Shown here: positions 22,150 to 32,610 of the stretch, in pieces
Layout: every line of letters starts with the position of its first letter
Position numbering within the stretch: the first letter of the stretch is position 1
DNA from: Verrucomicrobiota bacterium
GTDB lineage: Bacteria > Verrucomicrobiota > Verrucomicrobiia > CAIQCK01
Length of the DNA: 64,000 bases
Assembly (NCBI GenBank): GCA_016235595.1
Contig: JACRJX010000007.1
Coordinates: 364,583-428,582 of the forward strand
Direction of reading: 5' to 3'
The notes under the pieces: generated by a model
Databases searched by the model: none
What the model was told of the DNA's origin: nothing
The model's input: the letters and a program-made list of their open reading frames with translations, nothing else
Program-made: the position numbers and the translations under genes

Positions 22150-23400
22150 CTACACGAAGCGCTTGGCGACGAGGGAGCAGTTGTGGCCGCCGAAGCCGAG
22201 GGCGTTGTTGAGGATGGCGTCCACCTTCATCTCGCGCGGAGTGTTGGGCGTGTAGTCAAGGTCACACTCGGGATCAGGCGTCTGGTAGTTGATGGTCGGG
22301 GGGACGACGCCGTGGGTGATGGCCAGGGCGCAGACGATCATCTCGGTGGCGCCGGCGGCGCCGAGCATGTGGCCGGTCATGCTCTTGGTGGAGCTGATGG
22401 CCACTTTGCGGGCGTGTTCACCGAAGACGGTCTTGATGGCGGCCGTCTCGAACTTGTCGTTCAGTTCGGTGGAGGTGCCGTGGGCGTTGATGTAGGAAAT
22501 CTGGTCGGGCCGCAGGCCGGCGTTGTTGAGGGCGTGGGTCATGCAACGAGCCGCGCCCGCGCCGCCGGGGGCAGGGGAGGTGATGTGGTGCGCGTCGGCG
22601 GTCTGGCCGTAGCCGACCACCTCGCAGTAAATGCGCGCGCCGCGCTTCTTGGCGTGCTCGAGTTCTTCCAGGACGACGACGGCGGAGCCTTCGCCCATGA
22701 CGAAGCCGTCGCGATCCTTGTCGAAGGGACGACTGGCGTGCTTGGGGTCGCTGTTGCGGGTGCTCATGGCCTTCATGGCCGCAAAGCCGCCGATGCCGGT
22801 GGGCAGGATGGTGGCCTCGGTGCCGCCGGCGACCATGATATCAGCATCGCCGAAACGAATGGAACGGGCGCTTTCGCCAATGGCGTGGTTGCTGGTGGCA
22901 CAGGCGCTGACCGTGGCGAAGTTTGGCCCGCGCAAGCCCAATTCCATGGAGGCGATGCCGCTGGCCATGTTGCCGATCATCATCGGGATGGTGAACGGCG
23001 ACATGCGGGCGGGGCCTTTTTCGAGGAGAATCTTGTGCTGCTGCTCGAAGGTGGAGAGGCCACCGACGCCGGAGCCGATGACGCAACCGGCGCGATCGAG
23101 GTCTTCCTTGGGCAGGTCGAGACCGGAGTCCTGGACGGCGAGCTTCGCGCCGGCAACGGCGAACTGGATGTTGCGGTCGCTGCGGCGCGCATCCTTGGGC
23201 ATGTTGAAGAACGGCGCAGCGTTGAAGTTGAGGACTTCCGCGGCGATCTGGCAGTCGTAGGCGGTCGGGTCGAAGGCCGTGATGCGGTCCACCTTGGTCT
23301 CGCCAGCGAGCAGCGCGCGCCAGAAGCTATCCAGGGTCTGCCCGAGTGAGCAAACCACGCCCATGCCTGTGATGACTACCCGTCGTCCGTTGTCTGCCAT
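22150..23400 (-). CDS. fabF: 3-oxoacyl-ACP synthase II
   Basis: [30 protein letters not shown] (active-site Cys), [21 protein letters not shown]. Confidence 0.95.
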   Translation of the reverse strand: MADNGRRVVITGMGVVCSLGQTLDSFWRALLAGETKVDRITAFDPTAYDCQIAAEVLNFNAAPFFNMPKDARRSDRNIQFAVAGAKLAVQDSGLDLPKEDLDRAGCVIGSGVGGLSTFEQQHKILLEKGPARMSPFTIPMMIGNMASGIASMELGLRGPNFATVSACATSNHAIGESARSIRFGDADIMVAGGTEATILPTGIGGFAAMKAMSTRNSDPKHASRPFDKDRDGFVMGEGSAVVVLEELEHAKKRGARIYCEVVGYGQTADAHHITSPAPGGAGAARCMTHALNNAGLRPDQISYINAHGTSTELNDKFETAAIKTVFGEHARKVAISSTKSMTGHMLGAAGATEMIVCALAITHGVVPPTINYQTPDPECDLDYTPNTPREMKVDAILNNALGFGGHNCSLVAKRFV

Positions 23401-23487
23401 AAGATTAGACAGTTGGGGCATTGGGAGCGGCCCTCAGCCGTCGCGTCGCCGCTGCCAATGCCCCGTGTGAACTGCAAGAATCGAGGC

Positions 23488-23742
23488 TCAGCTCTTGGGA
23501 GCTTTTTCCTCGATGTACTTGACCGCGTCGCCGACGGTTTGGAGCTTCTCCGCATCCTCGTCGGGGATTTCGGTTCCGAACTCTTCCTCAAAAGCCATGA
23601 CCAACTCCACCGTATCCAGCGAATCGGCGCAGAGATCCTCAATGAACCGCGCTTCCATCTTCACTTGATCGGGGTTAACGCCGAGTTGTTCGACAATGAT
23701 GTCTTTCACTCGTTCGAAGGTGGGTTTCTTGTTGTCTGCCAT
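23488..23742 (-). CDS. acpP: Acyl carrier protein
   Basis: [24 protein letters not shown] phosphopantetheine site (DSL). Confidence 0.96.
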   Translation of the reverse strand: MADNKKPTFERVKDIIVEQLGVNPDQVKMEARFIEDLCADSLDTVELVMAFEEEFGTEIPDEDAEKLQTVGDAVKYIEEKAPKS

Positions 23743-23778
23743 GTGTGTGTCTCCTTAGTTGGTTCCAAATGTTGCTCT

Positions 23779-24522
23779 TTACATCACCATTCCACCGTCC
23801 ACTGTCAAGACCTGACCGGTGATGTAAGCGGCCTGGTCACTTGCCAGAAAACGAACTGCATTGGCCACGTCGTCGGGCGAACCGAGCCGGCGCAGCGGGA
23901 TATTGGCCATCATCTTTTGCCGCAACTCCTCGCTAAGCCCCGCGGTCATCTTGGTTTCGATGAAGCCGGGCGCGACGGCGTTGCAGGTGACGCTGCGGGA
24001 GGCCAGCTCGCGGGCGACGGACTTGGTGAAGCCGATGACGCCGGCTTTGGACGCGCCGTAGTTGCACTGGCCGGCGTTGCCGACCAAGCCGATGACGGAG
24101 GCGATGTTAACGATGCGGCCGGAGCGTTGTTTGACAAACTCGCGCGCCAGGGCCTTGGTGAAGAGGAATGTGCCCTTGAGATTGATGTCCAGCACCGCGT
24201 CCCAGTCCGCCTCGCTCATGCGCATGAGCAGCGTGTCTTTGGTAATGCCGGCGTTGTTGACCAGAATGTCCACCTTGCCGCAATCGGCGAGGACCTTCGC
24301 AACCGTTTCCTCCACGGAAGCGGCTTTGGACACGTCAGCGCCATAAGCCCAGGCGCGGCGGCCCAGCGCGCGAACCTTGTCGCATGTCTCGGCGCAGAAT
24401 TCAGGTTTGAGGTCCACGACGGCTATGTCAGCGCCGTCAGCGGCCAGTTTCAGCGCGATGGCCTGGCCGATGCCGCGGCCCGCGCCGGTTACCAGTGCGA
24501 TTTTGTTGTCTTGATTACCCAT
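23779..24522 (-). CDS. fabG: 3-oxoacyl-ACP reductase
   Basis: VTGAGRGIGQAIALKLA, YGASKAGVIGFTKS, VAPGFIETKMT; TGQVLTVDGGMVM end. Confidence 0.95.
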   Translation of the reverse strand: MGNQDNKIALVTGAGRGIGQAIALKLAADGADIAVVDLKPEFCAETCDKVRALGRRAWAYGADVSKAASVEETVAKVLADCGKVDILVNNAGITKDTLLMRMSEADWDAVLDINLKGTFLFTKALAREFVKQRSGRIVNIASVIGLVGNAGQCNYGASKAGVIGFTKSVARELASRSVTCNAVAPGFIETKMTAGLSEELRQKMMANIPLRRLGSPDDVANAVRFLASDQAAYITGQVLTVDGGMVM

Positions 24523-24689
24523 AGAAAAGCCGCGCGTATCCTAGGAATCGCCCCTGACTTGTCAAACAATTCTTTGTGAATTGAGAAGGGATATGGCCCA
24601 ACGCGCACTCGTGGTTGCCATTAGGACGGCCCATCAGGAGCCGACTGAGCTAATGAAAGAGGAGCAAACGCACGCCGCGCAGAACCGCG

Positions 24690-25112
24690 CTAGCTGGCGA
24701 CTTCCGAGAAGGAGAGGTTCTTGACGCCCGAAGCAGCGCAGGCATCCAGCACATCAATCACGCGCTGGTGCATGACGTTCGAAGCGGGTGTGATGTAAAC
24801 GGGGAGCTTGTCGTTGTATCGCCTGACGATGGCCTGGAGTCTGTCGCGCAACGACTGCAGTTTGTCGTCCATTGGCGTGCCGATACGCGCTTCGTTGAAA
24901 GTAACGGAGCCATCAGGCTGGATGCCGAGATAGACCTCCATCGCAAACATCTGGCCTTGGCCGACGCCGCCAGCCAGTGCGACACCGATCTGTCCTTCGG
25001 GTTTGACCCTGGACGCCGTGCACATGAAGAACATGATCAACAACGCGACGATGTCCACGATCGGCGTGATTTGAAAACCGACCTCCTGCTCTTCCGGTTT
25101 CTTCGTTCTCAT
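24690..25112 (-). CDS. ExbD/TolR-family biopolymer transport protein
   Basis: MRTKKPEEQEVGFQITPIVDIVALLIMFFMCTA; single N-terminal TM. Confidence 0.85.
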   Translation of the reverse strand: MRTKKPEEQEVGFQITPIVDIVALLIMFFMCTASRVKPEGQIGVALAGGVGQGQMFAMEVYLGIQPDGSVTFNEARIGTPMDDKLQSLRDRLQAIVRRYNDKLPVYITPASNVMHQRVIDVLDACAASGVKNLSFSEVAS

Positions 25113-25184
25113 GTTTGGCAACTCCAGCAGCCGTTGCTCCCGCCCCGCCAGCCTCGTGGGTGCCAAAACCGCAATGGGACCGCG

Positions 25185-25607
25185 CTAGCCGGCGACTTCC
25201 GAGAAGGAGAGGTTCTTGACGCCCGAAGCAGCGCAGGCATCCAGCACGTCAATCACGCGCTGATGCATGCTGTTGGGTGACGGTGCGATATAAACAGGAA
25301 ACTTGTCGCCGAAACGCTTGATGAGGCCCTGAAGCTTGTCGCGCAACGCCTGCAGTTTGTCGTCCATCGGCGTGCCGATAGGCGCTTCGTTGAAAGTCAC
25401 GGAACCTTCAGGCTGGATGCCGAGATAGACTTCCATCTCCACCACCGCGCCGCCTTCGCCGGAGCCGGGGAGTGAAACGCCGATCTGGCCTTCGGGCTTG
25501 ATTTTGGATGCGGTGCACATGAAGAACATGATCAGCAGCGCGACGATGTCCACGATCGGCGTGATCTGGAAACCGATTTCCTGCTCTTCCGGTGTTTTTG
25601 TTCTCAT
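25185..25607 (-). CDS. ExbD/TolR-family biopolymer transport protein (close paralog of 24690-25112)
   Basis: MRTKTPEEQEIGFQITPIVDIVALLIMFFMCTA; C-terminus HQRVIDVLDACAASGVKNLSFSEVAG. Confidence 0.85.
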   Translation of the reverse strand: MRTKTPEEQEIGFQITPIVDIVALLIMFFMCTASKIKPEGQIGVSLPGSGEGGAVVEMEVYLGIQPEGSVTFNEAPIGTPMDDKLQALRDKLQGLIKRFGDKFPVYIAPSPNSMHQRVIDVLDACAASGVKNLSFSEVAG

Positions 25608-26074
25608 GGCTTTTTGGCTGCCGCTGCTTTCGCTGCTGCACCGCTGGAATCGTAGGTTCCGAAGACGATGTTCGCAATGCCCGCTTCGGCGATGACCTTC
25701 GTCAGGCGCGAGATGAAGACATACGGGCAATCCTTCTGGGCGCGGATGTAAGCGCTCTTAAAGTCGCGCCGGCTGAGGATCGGCGCCAATTGCTCCGGCT
25801 CAGTGTACTTGCGGTCGTCGAAGAAGGTGTCGGCGACGCGCTTGATTGGATCCCAAGTCACGTGGATGTAGCCCCAGCCGTTGCGCTCCTTGATCTCACG
25901 CGCGCTGATTGCGTCCGGCAGCGTCACTTCCTTGGTGGCGCGTTGGACGTCCAGCGAGGAGATGGCCATGAAGAAGGTCAGGAGCACGAACAAGCAGTCC
26001 GCCATGGCCGCGATACAAATATCGGGGTCCTCCATGTCGTTCATGAACGCGTTGGCTTTAGACTCTTCCTTCAT
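25604..26074 (-). CDS. Divergent third ExbD/TolR-like protein
   Basis: DICIAAMADCLFVLLTFFMAIS N-terminal TM with Asp, ExbD-like size and context. Confidence 0.7.
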   Translation of the reverse strand: MKEESKANAFMNDMEDPDICIAAMADCLFVLLTFFMAISSLDVQRATKEVTLPDAISAREIKERNGWGYIHVTWDPIKRVADTFFDDRKYTEPEQLAPILSRRDFKSAYIRAQKDCPYVFISRLTKVIAEAGIANIVFGTYDSSGAAAKAAAAKKP

Positions 26075-26132
26075 GGCTTGTCGCGCTTCCTGGGTAAACT
26101 AGATCATGACGATGCAGGACGCCAGTGCCTGA

Positions 26133-27080
26133 TTACGCCCATTCCAACGTGGACTTGCAGTTCGGGCAGGTCGGTATGCCCTGCGGAATCTGCGCGTTGC
26201 AGTTGGGGCAGGGGACCATGACTACGCCCTCGGCTGGCGCCGCTTTGGGCATCTCGCTTGCGGCTGCCGGAGCAGCAGTGGCATCGCCCGAAGCGGCTGC
26301 CGGGGCTGCACCGCTCAACTCTGCTTCGAGTTGCGGGCCGATCTTGATGCCCTGAAGCTGCTCGTAGGGGACATCTTCCAACAGGATGTTGATGACGTCC
26401 TCAACGGCAACGATAATCTCCTGCGTCTTGTTGCGGAAGAAGTAGAAGCCCATGAACCCTGGTACCGCCACGAACAGACCGGCAGCGGTGTTCACGAGCG
26501 CCTCTGAGATGGCGCCCGCCAGCTTCGTCGGGTCGGCAATAATGCCGCCGCCGGCGAGAGCGGCGAACGCGTGAATCATACCCACGACCGTACCCATCAG
26601 ACCGAACATGGGGGCGATAACACCGATCATCGAGAGGTAACTGCAGCGGGCGCGCCATCCCATGGCTTCTTTCAAGGCGTGATCACCCAGAATCTCGCGC
26701 ACGGTTTCCTTGCCGCGGCCGACGCGCTGGATGGCCGGCTTAAGCACGTTGGTCAGGAAGCAGGGGTTCTTGTCGCATACGCGCCACGCCTCTTGATAGT
26801 TGCCGTCGGTGACGGCCTTCTGGAGTTGGTCCACAATCGGCTTCGGCGCGGCCTTGGGCACGCGCAACCGGAAGGCGCACTCAAGCAACAGGCCGACGGT
26901 GATGACCGAAAGAAGGAGCGTCAGGAACAACATCGGACCGCCCGCCTTGAGCGTATCCCACAACGTCTCTTGTTGGGCGGCGGATGCGCTGGCTGGCCAC
27001 ATGGCTCCAAAGGCCAGCAGCGCAACGACTGCCGTCCAGCGGCGGGGCATGGTGAAAAGAGTGGTGAGTCTGTTTCTCAT
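26133..27080 (-). CDS. MotA/TolQ/ExbB proton-channel family protein with C-terminal zinc ribbon
   Basis: Three TM segments, YLSMIGVIAPMFGLMGTVVGMIHAFAALAGGG; C-terminal CPNCNAQIPQGIPTCPNC. Confidence 0.87.
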   Translation of the reverse strand: MRNRLTTLFTMPRRWTAVVALLAFGAMWPASASAAQQETLWDTLKAGGPMLFLTLLLSVITVGLLLECAFRLRVPKAAPKPIVDQLQKAVTDGNYQEAWRVCDKNPCFLTNVLKPAIQRVGRGKETVREILGDHALKEAMGWRARCSYLSMIGVIAPMFGLMGTVVGMIHAFAALAGGGIIADPTKLAGAISEALVNTAAGLFVAVPGFMGFYFFRNKTQEIIVAVEDVINILLEDVPYEQLQGIKIGPQLEAELSGAAPAAASGDATAAPAAASEMPKAAPAEGVVMVPCPNCNAQIPQGIPTCPNCKSTLEWA

Positions 27081-27136
27081 ATTTTGTGTTTCTCCTGCTC
27101 TGATGCGATACGCATTTCCTTCCACGGCAAAAAATT

Positions 27137-27919
27137 CTATCGGTCGGCCGCCTTGGCGGCTGTTGGCTCCAGTTTCTTTTTTAACTCATCCGCTTTGGTC
27201 TGCGCCAGGCGGGCGCTTTGTTCGTCCTGATAATATAGGACGGTCGTCGTCAGATAGCACTCCAGCGCCTTCTTATCGTCGCCTTTGCCGGCGTAGCAGT
27301 CGCCCAACGTCAGGAAGGCCTGGCCGAACATCCGGGCCTCGGCGGGTGTCAACACCAGCTTGCCGACGGAGGTTTTGGCCACTTCGGCGAGCGCGGTGAT
27401 GGCCTCGTCGTATTTGTTCTGGCCTGCCAGCGCGACAGCCAGGAACGGTTTCACACGGTTTACCTGCGCCGGCTGACATTCCCCGAACTTCTTCGCCACC
27501 GCGTCCGCTTCCGCAAACTGCTTCAGCTCGGTATGGCATCGAACGATCGCAACAACAACGTCCTGAACCCACGGGGCGGGCAGTACCATATAGCGTTCCG
27601 CCAGAGGCTTCAACACCGCCAGCGCCTCGGCATACTTGCCTGCGTCAACACCGGCCATCGCTTCCTTCACGCCCCGGCGCTCAGCCAGATTCCAACTGCC
27701 CGCTTCGGCCCGGATGCTCGTCCACGGCATCGGCGCGTCGCCGCTGGGGGTCTGATAGTAAAGGTTCTTCGAGTCGGCACGGGTGATGACCACGTCGCGG
27801 CGCTGGCCGGTCTTGAGGAAGAAATAGTCACCCGCAGTTTGCGCCATCGCCATCGAAACCATTGCGCTGATTGCGATGATGCCACCGACCGCTCGAGCTA
27901 GCTGAATTCTGAACAACAT
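27137..27919 (-). CDS. TPR-like secreted/periplasmic protein
   Basis: Signal-like N-terminus (MLFRIQLARAVGGIIAISAMVSMAMA) and TPR-like helices (AEARMFGQAFLTLGDCYAGKGDDKKALECYLTTTVLY); start uncertain. Confidence 0.65.
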   Translation of the reverse strand: MLFRIQLARAVGGIIAISAMVSMAMAQTAGDYFFLKTGQRRDVVITRADSKNLYYQTPSGDAPMPWTSIRAEAGSWNLAERRGVKEAMAGVDAGKYAEALAVLKPLAERYMVLPAPWVQDVVVAIVRCHTELKQFAEADAVAKKFGECQPAQVNRVKPFLAVALAGQNKYDEAITALAEVAKTSVGKLVLTPAEARMFGQAFLTLGDCYAGKGDDKKALECYLTTTVLYYQDEQSARLAQTKADELKKKLEPTAAKAADR

Positions 27920-28082
27920 GGCCATGAAAGGTGCCGAGGCTTTTAGCAAATCAATGCGAAGCCCGTCAAACAGGAATTGCACATGACGAGAAGAAAACTG
28001 CGGCGCCTCGGAGAAGTGCCGCAGGACATCTTCGTCTGGAGTCACTGTGCAAACCCACCGCTGCCGTGTATATTCGCCTGTA

Positions 28083-29651
28083 ATGAATCCAAAAGCAAAC
28101 AATCCGCCGACACCGGAAGAGGTTCAAAAGAAACTCTCCGAGTTCATGAAACAGCAGTTCGGCGAGAAAGCTGTCTTTGTCGGCATGCCGGGCCAGCCGG
28201 AGGAGGCCGCCACCGAGGAACCCGGCGAAAACGTCGAAGAGAAACCGCTGGCGTTCGAGTTTCATTTCAAGCCGAAGGACATCAAGGCGCACCTCGACCG
28301 CTTTGTCATCCGGCAGGACGAGGCCAAAAAGGTCCTTTCCATTGCCGTCTGCGACCACTACAACCACGTCAAGCTCACCGAGGCTGGCAAGGCCGGCCGC
28401 GAGTATCACAAGCAGAACGTTGTGCTCATTGGCCCGACCGGCGTCGGCAAGACCTATCTCATCAAGTGCATCGCGCAACTCATCGGCGTGCCGTTTGTCA
28501 AAGGCGACGCCACCAAGTTTAGCGAGACCGGTTACGTCGGTGGCGACGTCGAGGACCTCGTGCGCGAGTTGGTGACGCGTGCCGATGGCGATGTCAAGCT
28601 CGCCCAATACGGCATCGTCTACGTGGACGAGATAGACAAGATCGCCGCGGTTTCGCACAACGTCGGCCGTGACGTTTCCGGCCGCGGCGTGCAAAGCAAC
28701 CTGCTCAAGCTCATGGAGGAAACCGAGGTGCCGCTGCGTTCGCAGACCGACCTTGCCGGCCAGCTTCAGGCGGCGATGGAGTTCCAGCGCCACGGCAAGG
28801 TCAAGCGCCAGACCATCAACACCCGCAACATCCTCTTCATCGTCAGCGGCGCGTTCGACAAGCTGGAGGACATCGCCCGCTCCCGGCTGCGCGAGGCGCA
28901 AATCGGTTTCGGCGCGAAACTTCGCGGCGAGATACCGCGCGCCGACTTGCTGCGGAAGACGACGACGGAGGACTTGATCCAATTCGGTTTCGAGCCGGAG
29001 TTTGTTGGCCGGCTGCCGGTGCGGGTCGTGTGCGACGAGTTGTCAGAGAACGACCTGTTCGCTGTGCTCAAACAAAGCGAAGGTTCGGTGATTCACCAAT
29101 ACGAGCAGAGCTTTCGCGCGTTTGGCATTGACGTGCTCTTCTCCGACGACGGCCTGCGGGCCATCGCCCGGCTGGCGGCGGTCGAGCGGACTGGCGCGCG
29201 GGCGTTGATGACGGTGTGCGAGCGCGTGTTGCGCGACTTTAAGTTCCACCTGCCGTCCAGCGACATCCACAGCTTCGTCGTCACTGCGGAATTGGTGGAG
29301 GACCCGGCGCGCGAACTGGAGAAGCTTCTGGCCGACCCGGACTACGAGCCGCGTCTTGTGACCCGGCTGTTGGCGGACCAGTGGGCGGAGCGTTTCGGCC
29401 AGAAGCACGACCTGAGGATTCGTTTTGAGCCGGAGGCGGCGGAGGCTGTGGTGGAGCGCTCGCTTGCGGCGCGTCGTCCCGTGCGTGACGTGTGCGACGA
29501 GTTGTTCAAGGACTACGAGTTTGGCCTCAAGCTTGTCGGGAAGAACTCCGGCAGGAACGAGTTCGTCTTGACGCGCATTGCCGTGGAGAATCCGGAGCGG
29601 TTCATCAGCGAGATGGTGGTTGCGTCGTATCGGGAACACAATAACAGTTGA
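28083..29651 (+). CDS. ClpX-like AAA+ ATPase, no N-terminal zinc domain, extended C-terminus
   Basis: [16 protein letters not shown] Walker [12 protein letters not shown] Walker B, GYVG pore loop, IGF motif (REAQIGFGA), [13 protein letters not shown]. Confidence 0.85.
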   Translation: MNPKANNPPTPEEVQKKLSEFMKQQFGEKAVFVGMPGQPEEAATEEPGENVEEKPLAFEFHFKPKDIKAHLDRFVIRQDEAKKVLSIAVCDHYNHVKLTEAGKAGREYHKQNVVLIGPTGVGKTYLIKCIAQLIGVPFVKGDATKFSETGYVGGDVEDLVRELVTRADGDVKLAQYGIVYVDEIDKIAAVSHNVGRDVSGRGVQSNLLKLMEETEVPLRSQTDLAGQLQAAMEFQRHGKVKRQTINTRNILFIVSGAFDKLEDIARSRLREAQIGFGAKLRGEIPRADLLRKTTTEDLIQFGFEPEFVGRLPVRVVCDELSENDLFAVLKQSEGSVIHQYEQSFRAFGIDVLFSDDGLRAIARLAAVERTGARALMTVCERVLRDFKFHLPSSDIHSFVVTAELVEDPARELEKLLADPDYEPRLVTRLLADQWAERFGQKHDLRIRFEPEAAEAVVERSLAARRPVRDVCDELFKDYEFGLKLVGKNSGRNEFVLTRIAVENPERFISEMVVASYREHNNS

Positions 29652-29726
29652 TCTGTGCCGGGGCGAAGAGCCAGTGCTTCCGAAATCCGCTTGCGCGGCG
29701 TGCCCGGTGTGCGCATTTTAACATAG

Positions 29727-30920
29727 ATGAGAATTTCAGCAGCCATCACAAGCGAAACCGACGCGGACAAGATCGTGTCTGAGTTGTGTGGACAGGCTCG
29801 CGCGCATCTCGGCGCGGCGAAAGTGGATCTGGCCTTGCTTTTTGTTTCGCCGCGGTTCGTTGGCGCGTTGCCGGATCTCATCGAAGACATTCACCTCCAC
29901 CTCGGCGCGCGGTGTCTTGTCGGATGCACCGGCGCCGGCATCATTGGCGAGGACCGCGAGGTGGAGCGGGCGCCCGCCGTTTCGCTCTGGGCGGCCTCAA
30001 TGCCCGGTGTGACGGTCCAGCCGTTCCGGATCACGCAGCACCAGGTGGAGGAATCCAACGGCCCTGCGTTCTGGCACTCGGAGCTGGGCATTGGGCCGGA
30101 GGATGAACCGTCCCTCATCTTCCTGCCGGATCCTTTCAGCATAGACGCCACGCGCGCGGTGGAGGAGCTGGGCGCGGCGTATCCTGGCCGGCCGCTTGTC
30201 GGCGGGCTGGCCAGCGGCGGTCGCCAGGCGGGCGAGAACCGTGTGTGGATCAACGAGAAGGTTTTCGAGGACGGGGCGATTGGGGTGGCGTTGTGCGGTG
30301 CGGTGCGGTTGCGCGCCATCGTCAGCCAGGGTTGCCGGCCCATCGGGGAGCCCCTCATCGTCACCAAAGCCCAACGGAATGTCATCGTCGAGTTGGCCAA
30401 TCAGCCGCCGGTGGTGGCACTGCAGGAAACGCTCCGGGCCCTTTCCGAGCAGGATCGCCAGCTTGCGCAACAGGCGCTGTTTGTCGGCCGCGTCATCAAC
30501 GAATACCAGTCCGAGTTCCATCGCGGCGATTTCCTCATCCGCAACATCGTCGGCCTCGACCCGAACAACGGCGCCATTGCCATCGGTGACCGCGAGATTC
30601 GTCCCGGTCAGACGATCCAGTTCCAACTGCGCGACGGCGCCACCGCCAATGAGGATATGCGCGAGATGATCGAGAAGCAGGAGGCGTCGCTTGCGAAGCA
30701 CCCGCCGGGGGGCGCGCTGATCTTCTCCTGCCTCGGCCGCGGCGAGAACCTGTTTGGCAAGCCAAACCACGACGTGAACCTCATCCGTGAGAAGATTGGC
30801 CCCCTGCCGCTCGCGGGTTTCTTCTGCAACGGCGAGATCGGCCCGGTCGGCGACAAGGTCTTTGTCCACGGCTTCACCAGCGTGATCGCGCTCTTCGAGC
30901 CGGTTGACAAGGAGAACTGA
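29727..30920 (+). CDS. FIST-domain sensory protein
   Basis: LALLFVSPRF...LVGCTGAGIIGEDREVE FIST_N-like; GALIFSCLGRGENLFG...PLAGFFCNGEIGPVG FIST_C-like. Confidence 0.8.
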   Translation: MRISAAITSETDADKIVSELCGQARAHLGAAKVDLALLFVSPRFVGALPDLIEDIHLHLGARCLVGCTGAGIIGEDREVERAPAVSLWAASMPGVTVQPFRITQHQVEESNGPAFWHSELGIGPEDEPSLIFLPDPFSIDATRAVEELGAAYPGRPLVGGLASGGRQAGENRVWINEKVFEDGAIGVALCGAVRLRAIVSQGCRPIGEPLIVTKAQRNVIVELANQPPVVALQETLRALSEQDRQLAQQALFVGRVINEYQSEFHRGDFLIRNIVGLDPNNGAIAIGDREIRPGQTIQFQLRDGATANEDMREMIEKQEASLAKHPPGGALIFSCLGRGENLFGKPNHDVNLIREKIGPLPLAGFFCNGEIGPVGDKVFVHGFTSVIALFEPVDKEN

Positions 30921-30941
30921 CGCGGCGCGAAGTCTCCGCGG

Positions 30942-31778
30942 CTATGCCGCATTCGCAGGGCCGGCCGGTGTGTTCAGCATCCGAACCTCGTGCTGGGGGA
31001 ACGGCATTTCGATGCGTTTTTCGCGGAACTTCTCGATGATGGCCTGGTAGATTTCCTGCTGGGCCGGCCCGTAGTCTTGCAGCACGACCCATGCGAAGAT
31101 GGAGAAATTGATGCTGCTGTCACCCAGTGAATTAATGATAACGGACGGCGCCGGGTCCTTCAAGACGCGCGAGTTGGCGTTGAGAATTTCGCTGATCGTG
31201 GAGGACACGAGGTTCATGTCGGAATCGTAAGCCACGCCGACGCTGAGCTTGAGCTGTCGCGTCGTGCCGTAGTTGTGAAGGATTTCGCCGATGATCTTCT
31301 TGTTGGGGATGACGACCTTGGATCCATCTCCGAGAACCAGCACGGTGGAGAACAACTCGACGTTGGCAACCTGGCCGGTTTCTCCCAGAATCTCGATGTA
31401 TTCACCGACGCGGAATCGTTTGACGAAAATGATCTGCAAGCCGGCGACGAGGTTGCCAAGCACACCCTGCATGGCCAGCGCGATGCCGGCGCCGGCCACG
31501 CCGATGCCTGCGACCATCGGCGCGATGGCCACGCCGAGCTTTTCGAGCGCCAACACGCCCGCCAGCATAAACACCAGCAGCTTGACGACACGCACGATGA
31601 GCGTGCGCACCGGCAGATCCAGTTTCTGCTTGGTGAGCCAGCCCTCGAGCTGTCTGCCCAGCCAGCGCGCGACCAACGCGCTAATGACGAGGATCGCTAT
31701 CACGCCGAGGATGTCGAACCCCTTGCGGATGACGAAGTCCACGATGGTGTCTTTCCATGTCATCAGAGTGTTGTGCAT
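30942..31778 (-). CDS. Small-conductance mechanosensitive channel (MscS family)
   Basis: GIGVAGAGIALAMQGVLGNLVAGLQIIFVKRFRVGEYIEI. Confidence 0.92.
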   Translation of the reverse strand: MHNTLMTWKDTIVDFVIRKGFDILGVIAILVISALVARWLGRQLEGWLTKQKLDLPVRTLIVRVVKLLVFMLAGVLALEKLGVAIAPMVAGIGVAGAGIALAMQGVLGNLVAGLQIIFVKRFRVGEYIEILGETGQVANVELFSTVLVLGDGSKVVIPNKKIIGEILHNYGTTRQLKLSVGVAYDSDMNLVSSTISEILNANSRVLKDPAPSVIINSLGDSSINFSIFAWVVLQDYGPAQQEIYQAIIEKFREKRIEMPFPQHEVRMLNTPAGPANAA

Positions 31779-31958
31779 GTGTTGCTCCTATCTGCGCTCT
31801 CGGTCTGAAAAAGATGGTGCATTCTACACGCGGTCGCTGGTTACGCAAGCAGACCGTGCGAATGCGAAAGAACATCCAGCCTCTGCGCGCCACTTCTCGT
31901 CCCCGGCGTCTCTGTGTTGAAATCTTCCACCCCTCACAACGGTTCCCGGATTGCCTTG

Positions 31959-32492
31959 CTACTTCGCCTGCCGTTGGGCTTCGGCCATCTTCTTGTTCAT
32001 CGCTTCGCGCTCCTTGTAGAACGCGTTGAGCTTTAAGCGCACTGTCTCCGACTGCATGCGGGCCGCATTCGCACGCGTTCGGACTTCGGCTTCACGCTTG
32101 TCCAACGCCGTCCGTTGCGTTGCGGATTCCTTGAGCCTGTTGCGGCTGCGGATGAAATTTTCGAGCGTCTCCTGGGCCTTGGCGGCGATTTTTTCACGAT
32201 GGATGACTTCGTTCTCGGCAGCCTTGATCGACATGTCGAGGCGTTCCTTGTCTTTTGGCCCGAACGCGATGTTTTTAGCTGCCTCACTATCCTTAACCTC
32301 GGCGATGTCGCCCTTGTTGATGGTCATGCGGTAGACGCCGTTGGACGCCTGCACGAGGATGACCAGCTTCTCGCTGTTGTCCACAAGGACTGCCCCCGTC
32401 ACTTTTTTGCCGTTCTTGAGCGTGACATCCACTTCTGCCGCGTTCGCGGTCACAGCAGCGAAGAGGAGGATCAGAAAGAGAAGATGTTTCAT
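31959..32492 (-). CDS. Secreted protein: one SH3-like LKNGKKVTG unit plus coiled coil
   Basis: Signal peptide MKHLLFLILLFAAVTANAAE, VDVTLKNGKKVTGAVLV, charged helical C-terminus. Confidence 0.6.
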   Translation of the reverse strand: MKHLLFLILLFAAVTANAAEVDVTLKNGKKVTGAVLVDNSEKLVILVQASNGVYRMTINKGDIAEVKDSEAAKNIAFGPKDKERLDMSIKAAENEVIHREKIAAKAQETLENFIRSRNRLKESATQRTALDKREAEVRTRANAARMQSETVRLKLNAFYKEREAMNKKMAEAQRQAK

Positions 32493-32610
32493 CGCAGGCG
32501 CCATTCTACCAGTGGCGATCAAGAAAGTCGCCCAGATTCATGGCGACGCCCGCTGCAAACGAATCCTTGCGCGGGGCCATCCCGTTATTGGCTTGCTGAC
32601 AGCGGCGCGC

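Noticed and set aside
22183-23349. 388-aa plus-strand ORF opposite fabF
   Set aside because: Gly/Ala/Val/Asp-rich antisense translation of fabF codons; not a plausible protein.
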